A DNA stretch of 64,000 bases from Sphingomonas sp. (GCA_003248865.1 QFPK01000002.1:1-64000); one strand, 5' to 3'; numbered from the stretch's first letter, positions 1-10,982 are shown. Notes: generated by a model from the letters alone, not told the origin. Translations and numbers: made by a program.

Positions 1-198
1 TGTCAGTTTGGCCATTTCACATTCTCACCGTCCATCTGCTTACACGGCTGGATCATAGCATCCATGTAAGCAATATGTAAGCAGATGGATGGAAAAATCG
101 GGTCGCTGTGGCGAAGCCTATCGAACGACATTCAGATTTATCTATTGAAAAATAGTGATTTATCGTGATTTCGGATATTGCAGCGTAGGCGTTGAGGG
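1..198. mobile_element. Right end of a putative integrated element (island) at tRNA-Gly
   Basis: This stretch is visibly richer in A+T than the rest of the window and holds no convincing gene. It runs straight into the 3' half of a tRNA-Gly gene whose 5' half is absent, which is what a tyrosine-recombinase island leaves at one end after inserting in a tRNA gene. The octamer TGTAAGCA occurs three times, at 37-44 (reversed), 65-72 and 76-83. The integrase and the intact tRNA would lie left of the window. That this is an element end is inferred, because only the junction is visible. Confidence 0.55.
28..92. repeat. Inverted repeat with TGTAAGCA octamers, possible integrase arm sites
   Basis: A 14-bp perfect inverted repeat has arms at 31-44 and 76-89, and extends to 16 of 17 matching pairs if 28-30 and 90-92 are included. 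A further direct copy of TGTAAGCA lies in the loop at 65-72. Repeated short sites near the end of an element are typical of integrase arm-type or excisionase binding sites. The role here is inferred. Confidence 0.45.
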
Positions 199-246
199 AC
201 CTTGCCAAGGTTGAAGTCGAGGGTTCGAATCCCTTCGCCCGCTCCA
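199..246 (+). tRNA. 3' half of tRNA-Gly(GCC), probable attachment site
   Basis: The anticodon loop TTGCCAA (202-208, anticodon GCC at 204-206), the 3' anticodon strand GGTTG (209-213), the T stem-loop (219-235), the 3' acceptor strand CGCCCGC (236-242), discriminator T and encoded CCA (244-246) fit tRNA-Gly exactly. The 5' strand of the anticodon stem reads GGACC and does not pair. No D arm or 5' acceptor strand lies upstream. It is therefore a non-functional remnant, best read as the duplicated att core left by site-specific integration, with the rebuilt tRNA at the other end of the element. Confidence 0.8.
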
Positions 247-292
247 CGTTCCTTAAATCAATGGAATGTGGACTGGCCGTGTGGCCGGTCGT

Positions 293-991
293 TCAGTTCA
301 GCCATGCCCTGAGCAAGGCGGTGGTTTCCGTCGGCAGTTCAAGTGCGGGCAGATGGCCGCACGCTTCGAACATGTGCAGGGTCGATCCCGGGATGCCCCG
401 ATGGATTTCCTGCGATTCGGCCGGGGGCGTCAGCCTGTCGTCCTGTCCGACGGCGACCAGTGTCGGGACTTTGATATGGGCGAGATCGGGTCGGCTGTCC
501 GGTCGGCCGAGGATGGCGCGTTGTTGCCGGATGAAGGCGGGGCCGCCGACGCGTTCCGCCATCTGCTTCACCGTTTCGGCAACCGGGCTCAGCACATGGC
601 GGCTGTGCACGAGTTGCGGCAGCAGCCGGTCCGTCACGCCGCGAAAGCGGCCCAGTTCGAGCGATTCGATGGCGCCGCGCCGTTCAGAGGCGCGCGCGGG
701 TGAATCAGGGGCGGCGCTGCTGGCCAGAAGGGCAAGGCGCGTGACGCGCCGGGGTGCCTGCCGCATGATCTCGAACGCGACATAGCCGCCCATCGACAGC
801 GCCACGAGCGCGAACTGGGGCGGGGCGGCGGTGAGCGCCCGGCGCGCCATGTCTGCGATGCTGTCGTCCAGCGTGAGATCCGCCACCGCCGGGGCGACCC
901 TGTCAGCAAGCCCGTCGATCTGTGCGCGCCAGAGCGTCGCGTCGCACAGCAGGCCGGGCAGGAACAGGACGGGACTGAGATTGGCGGCCAT
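293..991 (-). CDS. Alpha/beta-fold hydrolase
   Basis: A 232-residue cytoplasmic alpha/beta hydrolase. The nucleophile elbow ALSMGG puts Ser at about residue 66, the acid lies in GQDDRLTPP (about 184-185), and the catalytic His is in ACGHLP (about 213), so the triad is complete. The N-terminal LPGLLCD supplies the oxyanion-hole region. The ATG at 991 is preferred over the ATG 111 bases upstream because the first beta strand (SPVLFLPG) starts right after it; the extra upstream residues are basic and look non-coding. The substrate is unknown. The gene ends 46 bases from the tRNA remnant, so it is the first chromosomal gene beyond the putative island. Confidence 0.85.
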   Translation of the reverse strand: MAANLSPVLFLPGLLCDATLWRAQIDGLADRVAPAVADLTLDDSIADMARRALTAAPPQFALVALSMGGYVAFEIMRQAPRRVTRLALLASSAAPDSPARASERRGAIESLELGRFRGVTDRLLPQLVHSRHVLSPVAETVKQMAERVGGPAFIRQQRAILGRPDSRPDLAHIKVPTLVAVGQDDRLTPPAESQEIHRGIPGSTLHMFEACGHLPALELPTETTALLRAWLN

Positions 992-1114
992 TGCACCTGT
1001 TCGGCATCGGTTGGCGCCGGAAACCAGCCTTTGGAGCGGTTTCCGGCGCCGGCTTTTCGTCGGACGTCTTTCATAGGCGCCGCGTTGCGACATGCAACGC
1101 AAGCTGCCCGGCCG

Positions 1115-1957
1115 TCAGCCCGTCACGAAGGCGAGCAGGTCTGCGTTCAGGATGTCCGGGTGGGTGGAGAGCATGCCGTGCGGCAGGCCCGGATAGACCT
1201 TCAGCGTGCCGTTCGCGAGCAGCGGGGCCGACATGCGGGCGCTGGCATCGATGGGGACGATCTGGTCGTCATCGCCGTGAAGCACCAGCGTGGGGACGGT
1301 GATGGCCTTCAGGTCGGCCGTCTGGTCGGTTTCGGAAAAGGCCTTGATGCCGTGATAGTGGGCGAGCGCGCTGCCGATCATGCCCTGCCGCCACCAGTTG
1401 TCGACCAGCCCCTGGCTGACCGTGGCGCCGGGGCGGTTGAAGCCGTAGAAGGGGCCGGCGGGGACATCGATGAAGAATTGCGCCCGGTTGGCGGCGAGCG
1501 CCGCGCGGAAGCCGTCGAACACCTCGATGGGGAGCCCGCCGGGGTTGGCGTCCGTCTTCAGCATCAGCGGCGGCACCGCGCTGACGAGAACGGCCTTGGC
1601 GACGCGGCCGTTCGGCTGGCCGTGCTGCGCGACATAGCGGGCGACTTCGCCGCCGCCGGTGGAATGGCCGATATGGACTGCGTTCTTCAGATCGAGGTGG
1701 TTGGAGACCGCGGCTGCGTCGGCGGCATAATGATCCATGTCGTGGCCGAAATCAGCCTGGCTGGAGCGGCCGTGACCGCGCCTGTCATGCGCGACGACGC
1801 GATAGCCCTTGGACAGGAAGAACAGCAGCTGGGCGTCCCAATCGTCGGAGGAGAGCGGCCAGCCGTGGTGGAAGACGATGGGCTGGGCGTCTTTCGGGCC
1901 CCAATCCTTGTAGAAGATCTGCACGCCGTCTGTGGTTGTCACGAAACTGCTGGTCAT
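1115..1957 (-). CDS. Alpha/beta hydrolase, non-heme haloperoxidase/esterase type
   Basis: A 280-residue protein of the cofactor-free haloperoxidase / aryl esterase branch of the alpha/beta hydrolases. FHHGWPLSSDDW forms the oxyanion loop, GHSTGG carries the nucleophile Ser99, HGDDDQIVP carries the acid and LPHGML the catalytic His. Family members hydrolyse esters or lactones and can show perhydrolase activity; the natural substrate cannot be told from sequence. The start at 1957 is set by a good AGGGAG ribosome-binding site just upstream. The neighbouring downstream hydrolase is not closely similar. Confidence 0.88.
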   Translation of the reverse strand: MTSSFVTTTDGVQIFYKDWGPKDAQPIVFHHGWPLSSDDWDAQLLFFLSKGYRVVAHDRRGHGRSSQADFGHDMDHYAADAAAVSNHLDLKNAVHIGHSTGGGEVARYVAQHGQPNGRVAKAVLVSAVPPLMLKTDANPGGLPIEVFDGFRAALAANRAQFFIDVPAGPFYGFNRPGATVSQGLVDNWWRQGMIGSALAHYHGIKAFSETDQTADLKAITVPTLVLHGDDDQIVPIDASARMSAPLLANGTLKVYPGLPHGMLSTHPDILNADLLAFVTG

Positions 1958-2141
1958 GGCTTTGCTCCCTTGGCTGATCGGTCGCGTCGGTTTCAATCGG
2001 CAGCATGGGCGAGAGTTGGAATTACTCCCACGGAGGCGATGGGCCTAGCCATGTCCGCCGCAAAGCTGAATCAGCGATGGGGATGGGGAACTAATACTTC
2101 GGTGTGCTGTGGGTGGGGGCGCTGCGTCGGCCGAGTTGCGC

Positions 2142-2939
2142 CTATTCCGGCGATGACGGCGTGGAGACCCATAACAGGCTGTCGTCGCGGGCGATGGCGG
2201 CCATGGCGAGACCGGCGGCTTTTGCGCGGCTGACGGCGAGGCTGGTGGGCGCGGACACCGCGACCAGCAGCGGGCAGCCTGCGCGGACTGTCTTTTCCAC
2301 CAGTTCGTACGAACAGCGCGAGGTGACTGTGATGAAGCCGGTGGCGGGACTGACGCCCCGGCGGGCGAGGGCGCCGATCAGCTTGTCGAGCGCATTGTGG
2401 CGGCCGACATCCTCGCGCAGGGCGACCAGCGTGCCGTCGTTGGCAAGGAAGGCGGCGGCGTGGGTGGCGCGGGTGCGGGCGCCGAGGAGCTGGGCGTCGC
2501 GCATGGCGGCGAGGCCGAGGCGGATGGCGGCGGGCGGTGTGGTGCTGTGGGCAGTTAATTGCGGTAGTGGGCGCAGCGCCTCTTCCACGCTGTCCAGACC
2601 GCACAGGCCGCAGCTGCTGTCGCCCAGCCGGCGGCGGGCGCGATTAAGGATCGGCTCCATCCGATCTGGCGGCAGGCTGGTGCGGGCCACGAAGGCCTCG
2701 CCGTCATGGACGGGGTGGAGGGCGATCTCGCCGATCTCGGCCGCGTCGGCGAGGCCTTCGGAGAGCAGGAAGCCGGTGACGAAATCGGCGAGGTCTGCCG
2801 GAGTCGCCATCATCACGGCGTAAGTGATTCCGCTGATCTCGATGGCGACCGGGGTTTCCAGCGGGATGTCGCGGCTGACCGGTTCGCCGCCTTCCGCATA
2901 GGGGCTGATGAGGGCCGGGATTGTGGCGAAGCCGTTCAT
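2142..2939 (-). CDS. fdhD: Formate dehydrogenase accessory sulfurtransferase FdhD
   Basis: A 265-residue protein with the FdhD hallmark CGLCG (Cys110, Cys113), the conserved FVTGFLLSEG block and the C-terminal REDVGRHNALDKLIG block. FdhD passes sulfur from a cysteine desulfurase (IscS) to the bis-MGD molybdenum cofactor, and formate dehydrogenases need this step. It is divergent from the molybdopterin oxidoreductase starting near 3003, with about 63 bases between them, so the pair probably shares a control region and FdhD probably serves that enzyme. The length is normal for the family. Confidence 0.95.
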   Translation of the reverse strand: MNGFATIPALISPYAEGGEPVSRDIPLETPVAIEISGITYAVMMATPADLADFVTGFLLSEGLADAAEIGEIALHPVHDGEAFVARTSLPPDRMEPILNRARRRLGDSSCGLCGLDSVEEALRPLPQLTAHSTTPPAAIRLGLAAMRDAQLLGARTRATHAAAFLANDGTLVALREDVGRHNALDKLIGALARRGVSPATGFITVTSRCSYELVEKTVRAGCPLLVAVSAPTSLAVSRAKAAGLAMAAIARDDSLLWVSTPSSPE

Positions 2940-3002
2940 GCCTTGGGGTTATCCTCTGCCGATCCCGGCGGCTCAAGGTGGAAATGGCGGGCGGGCGGTG
3001 CC

Positions 3003-5291
<2,289 letters not shown>

Positions 5292-5304
5292 TCGCGTCAC
5301 TGAA

Positions 5305-5355
5305 CTGACATCAAATCGTCGTTCAACTGAAACGACTGTGACCGGCTTCTGTCAT
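5305..5355 (+). promoter_or_regulatory. Candidate Pho box (PhoB site) before the phytase operon
   Basis: Heptamers CTGACAT (5305), TCGTCGT (5316) and CTGAAAC (5327) sit at exact 11-bp spacing with A-rich linkers, the architecture of tandem PhoB half-sites (consensus CTGTCAT). CTGTGAC (5336) and a perfect CTGTCAT (5349) follow slightly out of phase. The cluster lies about 60-105 bases before the receptor start. It fits phosphate-starvation control of phytate uptake genes, but the half-sites are imperfect. Confidence 0.45.
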
Positions 5356-5410
5356 GGAAGCCCGGCAGTGGGGCGCGCATTCCCCTACCGTACCGAAAGG
5401 TCGCATTGCC

Positions 5411-8236
5411 GTGCATGTCCGTCTGCTGTCCGCCCTTCTCCTCACCTCCGCGATTGCCGCGCCTGCCATCGCCAGCACGGTGACCGGCACCGTGGCCGAT
5501 TCCGGCGGCATTCGCCCGCTGCAGGGTGCGGATGTGCGTATTCCCTCTCTGGGTCGGGTGACGAGCGCCGATTCCGCCGGCCGTTTCCGCTTCACGGGCT
5601 TGCCCGCCGGCACCTATGAAGTGGTGGCGAGCTTCGCGGGCGCGGGCAGGTCCACGCAGAGTGTGACGGTGGGCCCGGAAGGCAGCGTGGCGCAGCTGAA
5701 CTTCGCGCTGGCGCCCGAAGGCACCGACATCGACACCATCCTGGTGATCGGCCAGCAGGCCAACATGCTGTCGTCCATCGCCCGGCAGCGCGCGGCGGAC
5801 ACCGTTGTGACGGTGCTGACCAAGGACGCCATGGGCCAGTTCCCCGACCAGAATGTGGCGGAATCGCTGCGCCGGGCGCCGGGCATCAACGTGCTGAACG
5901 ATCAGGGCGAAGGCCGCTTCGTGGCGGTTCGCGGGCTCGATCCCAACCTGAACTCCACCTCCATCAACGGTGCGCGGGTGCCGGCGACCGGCGGCGACGA
6001 GCGGGCGGTGGCCCTGGACGTGATTCCGTCGGAACTGGTGGAATCCATCGAGATCAAGAAGTCGCTGACGGCGGACATGGATGCCGACACCATCGGCGCT
6101 TCGATCGAGATCCAGACCACCTCTGCCTTCGACCGCGAGAAAGGGTTTGTTTCCGCCAGCGTGGAAGGTGGCTATAACCAGCTGTCGGAAAAATGGTCGC
6201 CCAAGATCGGGTTGAACTTCGCGCAGCGGCTGGGTGAGGATTTCGGGATTTCGGGCGGCTTTTCCTGGAACCGCCGGAAATTCTCCACCGACAATATCGA
6301 AGTGGCAGACTGGACTTCGTCTGACAACGGTATCGATTATGCCGAGACCATCGAGTATCGCGACTATGACGTGCAACGCGTGCGTTGGGGGGGCAATTTG
6401 AGCCTGGACTGGCGCCCCGCCGACAACACCACGCTGTACCTGCGCGGCTTGTATTCGAAGTTCGACGACACCGAGCTGCGCACCCGCCTGGTGTTCAAGC
6501 CCAGCATGGCGCCCTCGGTCGGCAGCGACGCCGGCTTCTCGTTCGAAAGCGGTGCCGGCAGTGCGAACCGCATGGAAGTCCGCCGCGACATCAAGGACCG
6601 CCGCGAATGGCAGACGACCACCTCCATCGTGGGCGGCGGCCGCACCGAAGTGGACGCCTGGACGCTGGAGTATTCCGGCAGCTGGTCGCGCGCGGAACAG
6701 AAGGAAGACGGATCGATCGATCCGATGCGTTTCCGCCAGCGCTTCCAGGGCGGCGCCACCCAGCTGGGTGTCGATTTCGACTTCTCTGACTGGCAGCGCC
6801 CGGAATTCGCTGTTCGCGGCAATGGCGCGGCGGCGTTCAACGACCCGTCCCAGTATGTGTTCTCGTTGCTGGAGCACACCACGAAGGAAGATGCGGTCGA
6901 CAAGGAATGGGCCTTCAAGACGGACATCGCGCGCAACTTCGCGCTGGCCAACGGTGATTTCGAGTTGAAGTGGGGCGGCAAGGCCCGCCTGCGCCACAAG
7001 CGGCAGGCGTTCCAATATGATGTCTATGACGGCTTCGACGGCGACTTCTATCTGTCGGACGTGGTCGGTTCGCCGAGCTATGGGCTGGCTGACATCGGGC
7101 CGGTGCCGGACCTGCAGGCGACCCGCGACTGGGTGAAGACCAACCGCAGCCTGTTCGAACTGAACCAGCTGGACACCGACCTTGCCACCAACGCTGAGAA
7201 TTATGACGCGAAGGAAGATGTGCTGGCCACCTATCTGCAAGGCCGGTTCCAGACCGACACGCTGCGGCTGGTGGGCGGCCTCAGGCTTGAGCACACCAAT
7301 GTGAACATGACAGGCAACCGGGTGGACCTGGTTGAAGCAGGCGGCACCTGGAACGGGGAGGAGCTGGAGGATGATGCCGTGTTCGTCTCCTCCATGCAGG
7401 TTCGCAACAACTATACCGACTGGCTGCCCAGCCTGAACCTGCGCGCCGACCTGTCCTCCGACATCGTGGCGCGGGCCGGTGTGTATCGCTCCATTTCCCG
7501 TCCGTCGTTCGGCAAGATGGCGCCGCGCTTCTCCATCGAGGAGAATGATGAGGCCGAGCGCCAGGGTGAGTTCGGCAACCCGTACCTGAAGCCCTATCGG
7601 GCCTGGAACGGGGATGCGACCATCGAATATTATTTCGCCCCGAAGGCTGTGATCCAGGCCGGTGTGTTCTGGAAATCCATCAACGATTTCATCGTGGATG
7701 CGCGTTTCGAGGACGGGTCGTTCCAAGGGATCCCGTTCACCAACGCAACCATCCCCATCAATGGTGACCGGGCCCGGGTGCTGGGCCTTGAAGCGAGCTA
7801 CTCGCAGGCCTTCACCATGCTGCCGGCCCCGTTCGACGGCCTGCTGATGAACCTGAACTACACCTATACCGATGCGAAGGGCGATCTGGCTGATGGCCGC
7901 CGCATTCCGCTGCCGAATGCCTCCAAGCACACCTTCAATGCCGTGCTGGGCTATGACAAGGGCATGTTCTCGTTCCGGATCGCTGGCGCCTATCGCGACA
8001 GCTATCTGGACGAGCTGGGCACGGATGCGGAATCCGACCGTTATGTTCGGCCGCACTTCCAGCTGGATCTCTCCACAAAGCTTCGGGTGACCGACAACAT
8101 CCAGCTGTTCGGCGAATTGGTGAATATCAACAACGCCAAGTACACGGCCTATCAGAACGGCCCGACGACGCGGCGCCTGCTGCAGTATGAAGAGTATAAG
8201 ATGACGGCCAAGTTTGGCGTGAAGGCCAGCTTCTGA
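5411..8236 (+). CDS. TonB-dependent receptor of a phytate/phosphate-ester locus
   Basis: An outer-membrane receptor of about 941 residues. A signal peptide (about 1-22, ending AIAS) is followed by a carboxypeptidase-regulatory-like beta-sandwich (GTVADSGGIRPLQGADV...), a plug domain (about 125-240, with VTVLTKDAMGQFPDQNVAESL) and a 22-strand barrel ending in an aromatic residue (VKASF). It belongs to the long receptor clade found in Caulobacter, Xanthomonas and sphingomonads. The GTG start at 5411 has GAAAGG upstream and places the signal peptide correctly; the upstream ATG would add unrelated residues. Its stop overlaps the phosphatase start by one base and a phytase follows, so the likely cargo is phytate, its breakdown products or a metal-phosphate complex. 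The cargo is inferred from context. Confidence 0.9.
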   Translation: MHVRLLSALLLTSAIAAPAIASTVTGTVADSGGIRPLQGADVRIPSLGRVTSADSAGRFRFTGLPAGTYEVVASFAGAGRSTQSVTVGPEGSVAQLNFALAPEGTDIDTILVIGQQANMLSSIARQRAADTVVTVLTKDAMGQFPDQNVAESLRRAPGINVLNDQGEGRFVAVRGLDPNLNSTSINGARVPATGGDERAVALDVIPSELVESIEIKKSLTADMDADTIGASIEIQTTSAFDREKGFVSASVEGGYNQLSEKWSPKIGLNFAQRLGEDFGISGGFSWNRRKFSTDNIEVADWTSSDNGIDYAETIEYRDYDVQRVRWGGNLSLDWRPADNTTLYLRGLYSKFDDTELRTRLVFKPSMAPSVGSDAGFSFESGAGSANRMEVRRDIKDRREWQTTTSIVGGGRTEVDAWTLEYSGSWSRAEQKEDGSIDPMRFRQRFQGGATQLGVDFDFSDWQRPEFAVRGNGAAAFNDPSQYVFSLLEHTTKEDAVDKEWAFKTDIARNFALANGDFELKWGGKARLRHKRQAFQYDVYDGFDGDFYLSDVVGSPSYGLADIGPVPDLQATRDWVKTNRSLFELNQLDTDLATNAENYDAKEDVLATYLQGRFQTDTLRLVGGLRLEHTNVNMTGNRVDLVEAGGTWNGEELEDDAVFVSSMQVRNNYTDWLPSLNLRADLSSDIVARAGVYRSISRPSFGKMAPRFSIEENDEAERQGEFGNPYLKPYRAWNGDATIEYYFAPKAVIQAGVFWKSINDFIVDARFEDGSFQGIPFTNATIPINGDRARVLGLEASYSQAFTMLPAPFDGLLMNLNYTYTDAKGDLADGRRIPLPNASKHTFNAVLGYDKGMFSFRIAGAYRDSYLDELGTDAESDRYVRPHFQLDLSTKLRVTDNIQLFGELVNINNAKYTAYQNGPTTRRLLQYEEYKMTAKFGVKASF

Positions 8237-9696
8237 TGCGGGCAATGTTTGCGGCGGCAGCGCTGGTCGCGGCGCTGCCGGCCGCAGCCGCGGGCGCGCA
8301 GCAGGCGGTTGTCGACCTGGCGGGGGTGGCCGCCCCCGCGAGGCCCGGCAAGCCGTTCGCGGCGCGCAACATCCCTGATCGCATCATCCTGACGCCCGGG
8401 GCCGATCCGTCGACCGCGATGGGGGTGAGCTGGCGTACGGATACTGCGCAGGCGACGGCGGAGGCCGAGATCGTGGCGCTGGTCGCGTCCCCGGGGTTTG
8501 GGGCACGGGCAACGGCGGTTGCGGGTCAATCCTGGCCGACCGTGAGCGAGAACGGGCCTGCCACCTATCATCAGGCTCGGTTCGGCGGGCTGTCGCCCGA
8601 CACCCCCTACGCCTATCGCGTGAAGGGGTCTGCGGGCTGGAGTGAATGGCAGCAGTTCCGCACGGCCTCGACGCAAGCGAAGCCCTTCACCTTCATCTAT
8701 CTGGGCGACACCCAGAACCGCATCCTGGACATCGGTTCCATCGCCTGGCGGCGGGCGATCGTGCAGGCAGGCAACCCGCAGCTGATGCTGCACGCCGGCG
8801 ATCTGGTCGCGAGCCGCGACGATCTGGTGCATGATGATGAGTGGGGCGAATGGGCGGCCGCTGGCGGCTGGACCTTGGCCACCATCCCGCAGGTGCCTGC
8901 GCCCGGGAACCATGAGTATGTCGATGTGGCGCTGCCCGGCGGCAAGGAAGGGCGGCGCCTGAACCCGCACTGGCCGTTGGCCTTCGCGCTGCCCGGCAAC
9001 GGGGCGCCGGGCGTGGAAGGCACCAGCTATGTGCTGGACTGGCAGGGGGTGCGCTTCGTGGTGCTGGACGGCACCTCCGCCATCGATCTGGGCACGCTGG
9101 CGGCGCAGACGAAATGGCTGGACGCGAAGCTGGGCGAGAGCAAGGCGCGCTGGAATGTGGTGCTGTTCCACCAGCCCATCTTTACCTGCGCCCGGCCGAA
9201 GAACACGCCCGCGATGTACAAGAGTTGGAAGCCGGTGCTGGAAAGGCACCGGGTGGATCTGGTGCTGCAGGGCCATGACCATTGTTATGCGCGGCTGACG
9301 GACGAGGCCGGCAAGGAGGCGTCTGCCTCGGCACGTGGCTCGGGGCAGCCCGTGGGGCCGGTCTATATGGTCTCGGTCGCGGGGGCGAAGATGTATGGGC
9401 TGAACGACCGGTCGGCCACGCAACCGGATCGGGTGGCGGAGGATTCCAGCCTGTTCCAGACCGTGGACGTGTCGGCCGACCGGCTGAAGGTGCGCAGTTT
9501 CCTGAACACGGGCCTTCTGTATGACGGGTTCGATCTGGTGCGGGGCGCCGACGGGCGCAACCGGCTGGAGGAACTGCCTGCCGACCTGCCCGCCGTCCGC
9601 CGCTGCACCGGCCCGGCGCAGGTTCTCGACGCGCCGATGCCGCCCGACCGCAAGGGCCCCGACGGGCTGCTGTGCACGGCTGAAACGAAAGACTGA
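8236..9696 (+). CDS. Secreted purple-acid-phosphatase-like metallophosphoesterase
   Basis: A 486-residue exported protein with an N-terminal signal peptide (about 1-22), a fibronectin-III-like domain (about 45-140) and a calcineurin-type metallophosphoesterase domain. The metal-ligand blocks appear in order: GDTQ, HAGDL, PGNHE, FHQP and GHDHCYAR. This is the arrangement of purple acid phosphatases. The enzyme should act in the periplasm or at the surface on phosphate mono- or diesters. It is translationally coupled to the receptor before it (TGATG overlap) and lies 2 bases before the phytase. The three probably work together: phytase attacks inositol phosphates, this enzyme finishes the job or acts on other esters, and the receptor imports. 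Confidence 0.9.
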   Translation: MRAMFAAAALVAALPAAAAGAQQAVVDLAGVAAPARPGKPFAARNIPDRIILTPGADPSTAMGVSWRTDTAQATAEAEIVALVASPGFGARATAVAGQSWPTVSENGPATYHQARFGGLSPDTPYAYRVKGSAGWSEWQQFRTASTQAKPFTFIYLGDTQNRILDIGSIAWRRAIVQAGNPQLMLHAGDLVASRDDLVHDDEWGEWAAAGGWTLATIPQVPAPGNHEYVDVALPGGKEGRRLNPHWPLAFALPGNGAPGVEGTSYVLDWQGVRFVVLDGTSAIDLGTLAAQTKWLDAKLGESKARWNVVLFHQPIFTCARPKNTPAMYKSWKPVLERHRVDLVLQGHDHCYARLTDEAGKEASASARGSGQPVGPVYMVSVAGAKMYGLNDRSATQPDRVAEDSSLFQTVDVSADRLKVRSFLNTGLLYDGFDLVRGADGRNRLEELPADLPAVRRCTGPAQVLDAPMPPDRKGPDGLLCTAETKD

Positions 9697-9698
9697 CG

Positions 9699-10787
9699 AT
9701 GCGATTCCTGCTGCTTGCCTCCGCCGCGCTGTTGGCTGCCTGCAACAAGCCCGCGCCCGCGCCGGCGCCCGCTGTGGAGGAGGCGATCACCACCGTCTCC
9801 GTGCCGGCCGCCGCCGAGACGATCGTGACGGACAACCCGACCGTGGATGCGGACGATCCCGTGCTGTGGCGCGATCCGGCCGACCCGACGCGGGCGCTGT
9901 GGATCGGGACGGACAAGTCCAAGGGGCTCTATGTCCATGATCTGGCGGGCAAGCAGCTGCAGTTCTTCCCCGAAGGCCCGATGAACAATGTGGACCAGCG
10001 CGCCTTCACGGTGGGCGGCAAGCCGATGGTGCTGGTGACGGCGGCCGACCGGGGGCTTTATGGCGTGCGCGCCTGGCTGCTGGACCCTGCCACGCTGAAG
10101 CTGGCGAGCTGGGGCCATATGCCGACCGAAGCCGCGTTCGGCGAGCCCTATGGCTTCTGCATGGGGCAGTTCGGCGGCAAGACCTTTGCCATTCCCAACA
10201 CCAAGGCGGGCGCCGTGCACGCCTATGCCGTGGCAGAAGGGAAGGACGGCAAGCCCGCGATGACGCTGGCGCACCAGTGGAAGCTGGGCAGCCAGACCGA
10301 GGGCTGCGTGGTGAATGATGCCACCGGCGACCTCTATGTGGGCGAGGAAGATGTCGGCATCTGGCGCATGAGCCTGGCCGACCCCAAGGCCGCGCCGGTG
10401 AAGATCGCGCCCGTCGACGGCAAGAAGCTGGTCGCCGACGTGGAAGGGCTGACGCTGATGCGCGACGGCGGCCGCACCTTCCTGATCGCCTCGTCGCAGG
10501 GCGACAGTGCCTATGCGGTGTGGGAAGTGAAGGGCGCCGAGTATAGCTGGATCGGCCGCTTCCGTGTGGCCGGCGGCGCCATCGACCCTGCCACCGAAAC
10601 CGACGGCATCGATGCCTGGAGCGGCCCGATCGCGGGCTATCCCGAAGGTGCCATCGCCATGCACGACACCTGCGACGGCGAGGGGCCGAACGATCCGCCG
10701 GCTGCCGTGTGCAGCAGCGACGCCAAGCAGCAGAACTACAAGCTTGTGGACTGGCGCACGGTGAAGACGGCGCTGGGGATCAAGTAG
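9699..10787 (+). CDS. Beta-propeller phytase lipoprotein
   Basis: A 362-residue beta-propeller (3-)phytase. The lipobox LLAAC near residue 16 predicts a lipoprotein. DADDPVLW, WIGTDKSKGLYVHDLAGK and the block around GPMNNVDQR match the calcium- and phosphate-binding propeller blades of BPP enzymes; ADVEGLTL and LIASSQGDS are later conserved repeats. The enzyme releases phosphate from Ca-phytate at neutral pH. It is the last gene of the receptor-phosphatase-phytase operon. Length is slightly below Bacillus enzymes plus their propeptide but normal for Gram-negative forms. Confidence 0.93.
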   Translation: MRFLLLASAALLAACNKPAPAPAPAVEEAITTVSVPAAAETIVTDNPTVDADDPVLWRDPADPTRALWIGTDKSKGLYVHDLAGKQLQFFPEGPMNNVDQRAFTVGGKPMVLVTAADRGLYGVRAWLLDPATLKLASWGHMPTEAAFGEPYGFCMGQFGGKTFAIPNTKAGAVHAYAVAEGKDGKPAMTLAHQWKLGSQTEGCVVNDATGDLYVGEEDVGIWRMSLADPKAAPVKIAPVDGKKLVADVEGLTLMRDGGRTFLIASSQGDSAYAVWEVKGAEYSWIGRFRVAGGAIDPATETDGIDAWSGPIAGYPEGAIAMHDTCDGEGPNDPPAAVCSSDAKQQNYKLVDWRTVKTALGIK

Positions 10788-10796
10788 CAGCGGTTA

Positions 10797-10982
10797 TCAG
10801 GCGGCGGTTTTCTTTCGGCCTGAGCCCGAAAGCTTGCCGCCGCCATCCTGCTTGTTCACGGTCGCCCAGGCGCGGGCTTCGGCCTCGTCCTCGGGCACGC
10901 CGCGCTCTTCATAGCTTTCCGCGATGTGGGCCGCCTTGCGCTTCTGCTTGGCCGTGTAGGCGGATTTGTCTCCGCGGGGCAT
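10797..10982 (-). CDS. Small basic conserved protein, function unknown
   Basis: A 61-residue, highly charged protein (MPRGDKSAYTAKQKRKAAHI...) with a predicted helical N-terminal half and a Lys/Gly-rich tail. Such proteins are often labelled plasmid-stabilisation-like in databases, but no toxin or antitoxin partner is present and the label should not be trusted. The start at 10982 is chosen because AAGGAG stands just upstream; a further in-frame ATG lies five codons earlier. It converges on the phytase gene with only 9 bases between the stops. Confidence 0.7.
   Translation of the reverse strand: MPRGDKSAYTAKQKRKAAHIAESYEERGVPEDEAEARAWATVNKQDGGGKLSGSGRKKTAA

Noticed and set aside
5297..8245. 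A 982-residue open frame antisense to the TonB receptor
   Set aside because: It is a stop-poor antisense frame caused by high third-position GC in the receptor gene; it has no signal, domain or start context, while the sense frame is a full receptor.
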